From Paracoccaceae bacterium (GTDB lineage: Bacteria; Pseudomonadota; Alphaproteobacteria; Rhodobacterales; Rhodobacteraceae), in the NCBI GenBank assembly GCA_007121115.1, contig SKMI01000334.1, positions 1-11,563 of the forward strand: a DNA stretch of 11,563 nucleotides, given 5' to 3'. The position numbers were made by a program, and so were the translations under genes. Numbering within the stretch: position 1 is the stretch's first letter; every line of letters starts with the position of its first letter. Positions 7,574 through 11,563 of this stretch are shown here, in pieces. The notes under the pieces are model-generated. The model had not been told where the DNA came from and ran no database searches. It worked only from the letters and a program-made list of their open reading frames with translations.

Positions 7574-7599
7574 CGGGCAAGAAGCGCGTGGCTGAAAAC

Positions 7600-7604
7600 A
7601 GGGA
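7600..7604 (+). promoter_or_regulatory. Ribosome binding site of clpV
   Basis: AGGGA lies 8 bases before the ATG at 7613. A nearby ATG at 7606 is in another frame and is not used. Confidence 0.6.
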
Positions 7605-7612
7605 CATGGACA

Positions 7613-10579
7613 ATGACGGAAATCAGCCTTGAAACAGTCGCCGGAAAGCTCAACCGCGTGGGCTATGACGCCTTCATGCAGGCGCTGCGCCATGCCAAGA
7701 ACGAGGGCAACCGCAATCTGGAGCTTTCGCACTGGATCTATCACATTCTGGCCAATGATCGTTCCGACATCTCGGTCACGCTGATCCTGGAAGGGATCGA
7801 CAAGGGCCGGATCATGGCCGATTTCGAGCGCGCCATCGGCGGCTTCCGCAAGAACGTGACCGAAATGCCCGGCATCTCGGCGCATCTGGCCGATGCGCTG
7901 GACCGGGGCTGGCACTACGCAACACTGCTGTTCGGCGAAGCACAGATCAGGACCGGGCACCTGCTGATCGCGATTCTGCGCACCAAGGAACTGAAACAGG
8001 CCGTGGTTCAGGTCTGCCCCATGCTTGGCGCGCTGGACACCGAGAAGCTGGTCGCCGAATCGCGCAAGCTCTGGGCCGGGTCCGAGGAAGAGGACATGCG
8101 CCCGATGGACGGCACCGGCATCGGTGCGGGGGCCGGGGATGCGGGCGGTGCGGCAGCGGCGGGCGATGGCGCGCCGCGCTCGGGCACGCCGCTGGGGCGC
8201 TTCTCGGTCGACATGACGGCGCAGGCGGAGTCGGGCAAGATGGACCCGATCGTCGGTCGCGACGATGAAATCCGCCAGATCATCGACGTGCTGATGCGGC
8301 GGCGCCAGAATAACCCGATCCTGACCGGCGAGGCCGGGGTGGGCAAGACCGCCGTGGTCGAAGGTTTCGCGCAGGCGCTGGCCTCGGGCAACGTGCCGCC
8401 CGCGCTGCAGGGGGTGCGGTTGCACGCGCTGGACATCGGGCTGATGCAGGCGGGGGCGTCCATGAAGGGCGAGTTCGAGCAGCGCCTGCGCTCGGTCATC
8501 GACGAGGTGCAGCAAAGCCCCACGCCGATCATCCTGTTCATCGACGAGGCGCATACCCTGATCGGCGCGGGCGGCGCGGCAGGCACCGGCGATGCCGCGA
8601 ACCTGCTCAAGCCTGCGTTGGCGCGCGGGACGCTGCGCACGGTGGCGGCCACCACCTGGGCCGAATACCGCCAGCACTTCGAAAAGGACCCTGCGCTGAC
8701 CCGCCGCTTCCAGCCGGTGAACGTGGACGAGCCCAACATCTCGCGCGCCTGCACCATGCTGCGCGGCATCCTTGCGCCGATGGAGGCGCATCACAAGGTC
8801 CGCATCTCGGACGAGGCGGTGGTAGCGGCGGTAAACCTGTCGGCGCGCTACATCCCCGCGCGGCAACTGCCCGACAAGGCGGTGTCTTTGCTGGACACCG
8901 CCGCCGCGCGCGTGGCCATCAGCCAGTCCGCCGAACCCGCCACCATCGGCGATCTGAAGGCCGAGATCGCGGCGCTGGAGCGCGAACTGGCCGCCAAGGA
9001 GGCCGAGGCCGACCTGGGCCGCGTGAACGACGAGCGTATCGCCGAGATCCGCGAGGCGCTGGACGAGAACGCCGCGCAACTGGCCGAGGCCGAGGCGCAT
9101 TTCGCCCGCGAAAAGGCGCTGGTGGAGGATATTGTTGCGCTAAGGGAAACAATTGCCCAGGGCGGCGCCGGGGCGCCCGCCGAAACCCCCGAACCGACCC
9201 CCGCCGCATCCGAGGCGCCCGCAGCCGCATCACCCGATCCCGAATCGGAGCCGGAGCATCATGTCGAGGCGCGGATCAGCGTGGGCCTGTCGGCAGCGGA
9301 CCCCGATGCGGAACTGGCGTCTGCGGCGACCGAGGTTGCGGACACCGGCATCGACTCGCCCGGCGGGGACGCGGACGCTCCGCCCTCTGCCGCGCCCGAC
9401 CCCGTTGCCGAGCCGAACCCGTTTCTGACGCCTGCCCCCATTGCCGAACCTGTTGCCGCGCCCGACCCGGTCGCCCCCGCCCCGCCAGCGGGCGGCGGGC
9501 CGCGCGATGCGCTGGCGGCGAAGGTCAAGGAACTGGAAGCCGGCGACCCGGACAAGCGCATGATCTATGCCCATGTGGACGAACAGGCCGTGGCCTCGGT
9601 GGTGTCGGACTGGACGGGCATTCCCGTGGGCCGCATGGTCACCGACGAGTTGCGCGCCATCCTGACCCTGCCCAACCGGTTGCGTGAACGCGTCATCGGC
9701 CAGGACCACGGGTTGACCATGATCGCCAAGCGGATCGAAACCAACCGCGCGCGGCTGGACAATCCGGGCAAGCCCATCGGTGTGTTCATGCTCTGCGGGC
9801 CTTCGGGCGTGGGCAAGACCGAAACCGCGCTGGCACTGGCCGAGGCGATCTATGGTGGCGAGCAGAACGTCATCACCATCAACATGAGCGAGTTTCAGGA
9901 GGCCCACACCGTCTCCGGGCTGAAGGGCGCGCCGCCGGGCTATGTCGGCTACGGCGAAGGGGGGCGGCTGACCGAAGCCGTGCGCCGCAAGCCCTATTCG
10001 GTGGTGCTTCTGGATGAGGTCGAAAAGGCGCATCCGGACGTGCACGAGCTGTTCTTTCAGGTCTTCGACAAGGGGATGATGGAGGACGGCACGGGTCGGC
10101 GGATCGATTTCAAGAACACGGTGATCCTCTTGACCTCGAACGTGGGCACCGAGGTGATCATGGAAATGGCCGCCCGCGGCGACACCCGCCCCGAGCCCGA
10201 GGAGCTGACCACCGCGCTGCGCCCCTATCTGCTGGACGTGTTTCCGCCCGCGCTGATCGGCCGGATCGTCACCATCCCTTATTTCCCGCTTTCGAACGAG
10301 GTGCTGGGCGGGATCGTCAAGCTGAAGCTCGATGCCATCGCGCAGCGGATGAAATCGGGGCACAACGCGCGGCTCAGCTTCGATCCGGCGGTGATCGACC
10401 ACATCGTTTCGCAGTGCAACGACCCGGACAGCGGCGGGCGCATGGTGGACAACATCATCACCAACACCATCCTGCCCGACCTGTCCCGCGCGGTGCTGAC
10501 CCGTACGCTGGACGGGGTGGAGTTTTCGACGGTCGATGTGCGGATGGGGGATTCCGGGTTTGCCTATGACATCGCATGA
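7613..10579 (+). CDS. clpV: T6SS AAA+ ATPase ClpV (TssH), sheath-recycling unfoldase, with a Pro/Ala-rich insertion
   Basis: The 988-residue product has the full ClpV layout. Residues 1 to about 160 are the Clp N-domain that binds the TssC N-terminal helix. Residues 161-195 are a Gly/Ala-rich linker. NBD1 has Walker A GEAGVGKT (239-246), pore loop ASMKG (282-286), Walker B ending DE (311-312) and the RRF arginine finger region (364-366). A short M-domain-like coiled coil covers about 447-516. NBD2 has Walker A GPSGVGKT (729-736), pore loop GYVGY (776-780), Walker B LLDE (799-802) and ALIGRI around 884. All key residues are intact, so it should be active. ClpV pulls contracted TssBC sheaths apart for reuse. 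It is about 100 residues longer than usual because of a low-complexity stretch at residues 517-631. It starts 39 bases after tssG. The WTGIPVGRM motif and T6SS context separate it from ClpB. Confidence 0.97.
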   Translation: MTEISLETVAGKLNRVGYDAFMQALRHAKNEGNRNLELSHWIYHILANDRSDISVTLILEGIDKGRIMADFERAIGGFRKNVTEMPGISAHLADALDRGWHYATLLFGEAQIRTGHLLIAILRTKELKQAVVQVCPMLGALDTEKLVAESRKLWAGSEEEDMRPMDGTGIGAGAGDAGGAAAAGDGAPRSGTPLGRFSVDMTAQAESGKMDPIVGRDDEIRQIIDVLMRRRQNNPILTGEAGVGKTAVVEGFAQALASGNVPPALQGVRLHALDIGLMQAGASMKGEFEQRLRSVIDEVQQSPTPIILFIDEAHTLIGAGGAAGTGDAANLLKPALARGTLRTVAATTWAEYRQHFEKDPALTRRFQPVNVDEPNISRACTMLRGILAPMEAHHKVRISDEAVVAAVNLSARYIPARQLPDKAVSLLDTAAARVAISQSAEPATIGDLKAEIAALERELAAKEAEADLGRVNDERIAEIREALDENAAQLAEAEAHFAREKALVEDIVALRETIAQGGAGAPAETPEPTPAASEAPAAASPDPESEPEHHVEARISVGLSAADPDAELASAATEVADTGIDSPGGDADAPPSAAPDPVAEPNPFLTPAPIAEPVAAPDPVAPAPPAGGGPRDALAAKVKELEAGDPDKRMIYAHVDEQAVASVVSDWTGIPVGRMVTDELRAILTLPNRLRERVIGQDHGLTMIAKRIETNRARLDNPGKPIGVFMLCGPSGVGKTETALALAEAIYGGEQNVITINMSEFQEAHTVSGLKGAPPGYVGYGEGGRLTEAVRRKPYSVVLLDEVEKAHPDVHELFFQVFDKGMMEDGTGRRIDFKNTVILLTSNVGTEVIMEMAARGDTRPEPEELTTALRPYLLDVFPPALIGRIVTIPYFPLSNEVLGGIVKLKLDAIAQRMKSGHNARLSFDPAVIDHIVSQCNDPDSGGRMVDNIITNTILPDLSRAVLTRTLDGVEFSTVDVRMGDSGFAYDIA
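9161..9505 (+). other. Low-complexity Pro/Ala/acidic insertion within ClpV
   Basis: This in-frame stretch encodes ClpV residues 517-631. It is dominated by Pro, Ala, Glu, Asp and Ser (PDPVAEPNP, PIAEPVAAPDPVAPAPP) and has almost no aromatic or basic residues. It lies between the M-domain-like coiled coil (ending LRETIAQ) and the segment leading to NBD2 (DALAAKVKELEAGDP, then VSDWTGIPVGRM). ClpV proteins normally cross this point in a short loop. The reading frame is kept and both flanks are family-like, so it is part of the protein rather than a mis-assembly. It probably forms a disordered loop or tether. Confidence 0.8.
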
Positions 10580-10585
10580 TGTCAT
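10566..10585 (+). other. Inverted repeat spanning the clpV stop codon
   Basis: ATGACATC-GCAT-GATGTCAT: eight perfect base pairs around a 4-base loop, with the clpV TGA (10577-10579) overlapping the loop and right arm. No T-run follows. It might act as an mRNA 3'-end structure or as a protein-binding palindrome in the clpV-tssK gap. Seen directly; function unknown. Confidence 0.4.
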
Positions 10586-10736
10586 GCCTTGACCCTGCGT
10601 CGCGCGCTGCGGGCGCAGGTGGCTTCATGCAAGGGCGCAGGACTTCCCGGCACTTACGGGGAGTTTCCTTTGTCCATTGAGCGAAATCGATTATCGTCGG
10701 TGTCAGGCATCGACGCCCCAACAGGCCGGAGTCCGC
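10580..10736 (+). other. clpV-tssK intergenic region with a second GC hairpin
   Basis: This is a 157-base gap, one of the two longest in the window. A second hairpin has CCTGCG (10594-10599) pairing with CGCAGG (10614-10619), extendable to 8 pairs. The right-hand part (about 10661-10696) is relatively AT-rich and could hold a tssK promoter, but no hexamer pair with acceptable spacing stands out. The frame of clpV stays open after its stop to a TAG at 10747, but that 50-odd codon stretch has no recognisable character and no ATG. Confidence 0.4.
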
Positions 10737-11563
10737 ATGTCGTGGTATAGCAAGGTCGCGTGGAAGGAAGGGCTGTTCCTGCAACAGCACCATTTCCAGC
10801 AGCAGGACCGGTATCTGGAAAAGCTGATCGAGGCGCGCACGCGCTATGCCTCGCCTTACCCTTGGGGCTTTTCGCGGCTGGAAATGGACCGTGACCTGGC
10901 CGAACAGAACCTGTTCGGCCTGCGCGATGCGGCCGGGCTTTTCCCCGATGGCACGCCCTTCGACATGCCGGGCACCAGCCCGCTGCCCGCCCCCGTCCCG
11001 GTGCCCGAGGGCTCGGACGGCGCGCTGATCTGGCTGACCATGCCCATGGCCCAGCCCAACACGCGCGAGGTCGGCACCGACGACGAATCAAGCCGCGCCT
11101 CGCGCTTCTTCCTCGATCAGGAACGCATCGCCGACAGCGCCGCCGCCATGCGGCTGGAGCATGACATCGAAATCGCGCACCCGCGTCTGGCGCTGGAAGT
11201 GCGCAAGACCGCCAAGCCCGGCTTTCACTGCCTCAAGATCGCCCGCGTGGTCGAGGTGCGCGACAAGACCATCGTGCTGGACGAAACCTTTGCCCCGCCG
11301 GTGCTGACGGTGGATGCGCATCCGGTGATCTCGGGCTGGATCGAACGGGTTGTGGGCTGGGTGGAGACGCGGCTGGCCTCGCTGGCGCGTTATGCCGCCG
11401 ATCCGACCTCGGGCGGGGGGTTACAAGCGACCGACTACTTCATGCTGCTGCTCCTGAACCGCGAGATCAGCGGGCTGCGCTATCTGCGCGCCTCGCGCTA
11501 TGTGCATCCGGCGGACCTGTATCTGACCTTCGTGCGGCTGGCGGGTGAGTTGTGGACCTTCGA
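10737..11563 (+). CDS. tssK: T6SS baseplate adaptor TssK (VasE/ImpJ), 5' part
   Basis: The frame is open from the ATG at 10737 to the window end, giving 275 codons of a family usually near 445 residues; the rest lies beyond the edge. The start is a classic TssK opening: WYSKVAWKEGLFLQQHHFQQQDRYLE, followed by YPWGFSRLEMD. Later pieces also fit: RFFLDQERIAD, LKIARVVEVRD, PPVLTVDAHPVISGWIE and FMLLLLNREISGLRYL. TssK trimers join the TssEFG wedges to the TssL/TssM membrane complex. A GGAG at 10728-10731 lies 5 bases upstream of the ATG. A run of Pro (PLPAPVPVPEG, residues about 81-91) marks a loop in the N-terminal shoulder domain. The 157-base gap before it suggests it may begin a second unit, with tssL and tssM expected downstream. 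Confidence 0.96.
   Translation, partial: MSWYSKVAWKEGLFLQQHHFQQQDRYLEKLIEARTRYASPYPWGFSRLEMDRDLAEQNLFGLRDAAGLFPDGTPFDMPGTSPLPAPVPVPEGSDGALIWLTMPMAQPNTREVGTDDESSRASRFFLDQERIADSAAAMRLEHDIEIAHPRLALEVRKTAKPGFHCLKIARVVEVRDKTIVLDETFAPPVLTVDAHPVISGWIERVVGWVETRLASLARYAADPTSGGGLQATDYFMLLLLNREISGLRYLRASRYVHPADLYLTFVRLAGELWTF

Noticed and set aside
6803..9100. Very long minus-strand open frame (765 codons) opposite tssG and clpV
   Set aside because: It is a mirror of GC-rich coding DNA. Its translation is rich in His, Arg, Gly and Gln with no family pattern, and the + strand genes here are certain. The same applies to the long minus-strand frames at 4296-5855, 9230-10585, 1552-2769 and 2795-3916.
7613..10579. 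ClpB disaggregase instead of ClpV
   Set aside because: The position between tssG and tssK, the short M-domain, and the ClpV-like N-domain and NBD1 pore-loop sequence (ASMKGEF) all point to ClpV.
10580..10749. Read-through extension of ClpV or a small separate protein in the clpV-tssK gap
   Set aside because: The frame stays open for more than 50 codons after the clpV stop, but there is no ATG or convincing ribosome site, and the composition is not protein-like. ClpV normally ends near its present stop.

Overview
The window is the core of a type VI secretion system (T6SS) locus. All genes lie on the + strand. The DNA is GC-rich throughout, codons strongly favour G or C at the third position, and the protein sequences look like those of alphaproteobacteria, most likely a Rhodobacterales (Paracoccaceae/Roseobacter-type) bacterium. 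The taxon is inferred from sequence style, not from a marker gene.

Layout: (1) 1-1035 is the 3' part of a gene that begins before the window. It encodes a Pro/Ala-rich linker followed by a conserved C-terminal domain. It is probably the tail of a T6SS-associated regulatory or accessory protein, perhaps PpkA kinase-like, but this is not proven. (2) 1116-3742 holds tssB, tssC and hcp (tssD), which encode the contractile sheath and the inner tube. Each has a good Shine-Dalgarno sequence and short gaps separate them. (3) A 160-base gap after hcp carries a strong GC-rich hairpin. (4) 3903-7573 holds tssE, tssF and tssG, the baseplate wedge genes, very tightly packed; tssG probably starts at a TTG that overlaps the tssF stop. 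(5) 7613-10579 is clpV (tssH), the AAA+ sheath-recycling unfoldase, which has an unusual insertion of about 115 residues rich in Pro, Ala and acidic residues before its second ATPase domain. (6) After a 157-base gap, 10737 to the window end is the first 275 codons of tssK, the baseplate-to-membrane-complex adaptor, cut by the window edge.

Together the genes encode the tail tube (Hcp), the sheath (TssB/C), the baseplate (TssE/F/G/K) and the disassembly motor (ClpV). The membrane complex (TssJ/L/M), TssA, the VgrG/PAAR spike and any effector-immunity pairs are not in this window and presumably flank it. I found no RNA genes, insertion sequences, CRISPR arrays or attachment sites.

The locus is mostly a well-known system. 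The parts that are not routine are the ClpV insertion, the partial upstream protein, and a set of hairpins in the gaps that may tune expression of the different modules. I see no evidence for a wholly new system.
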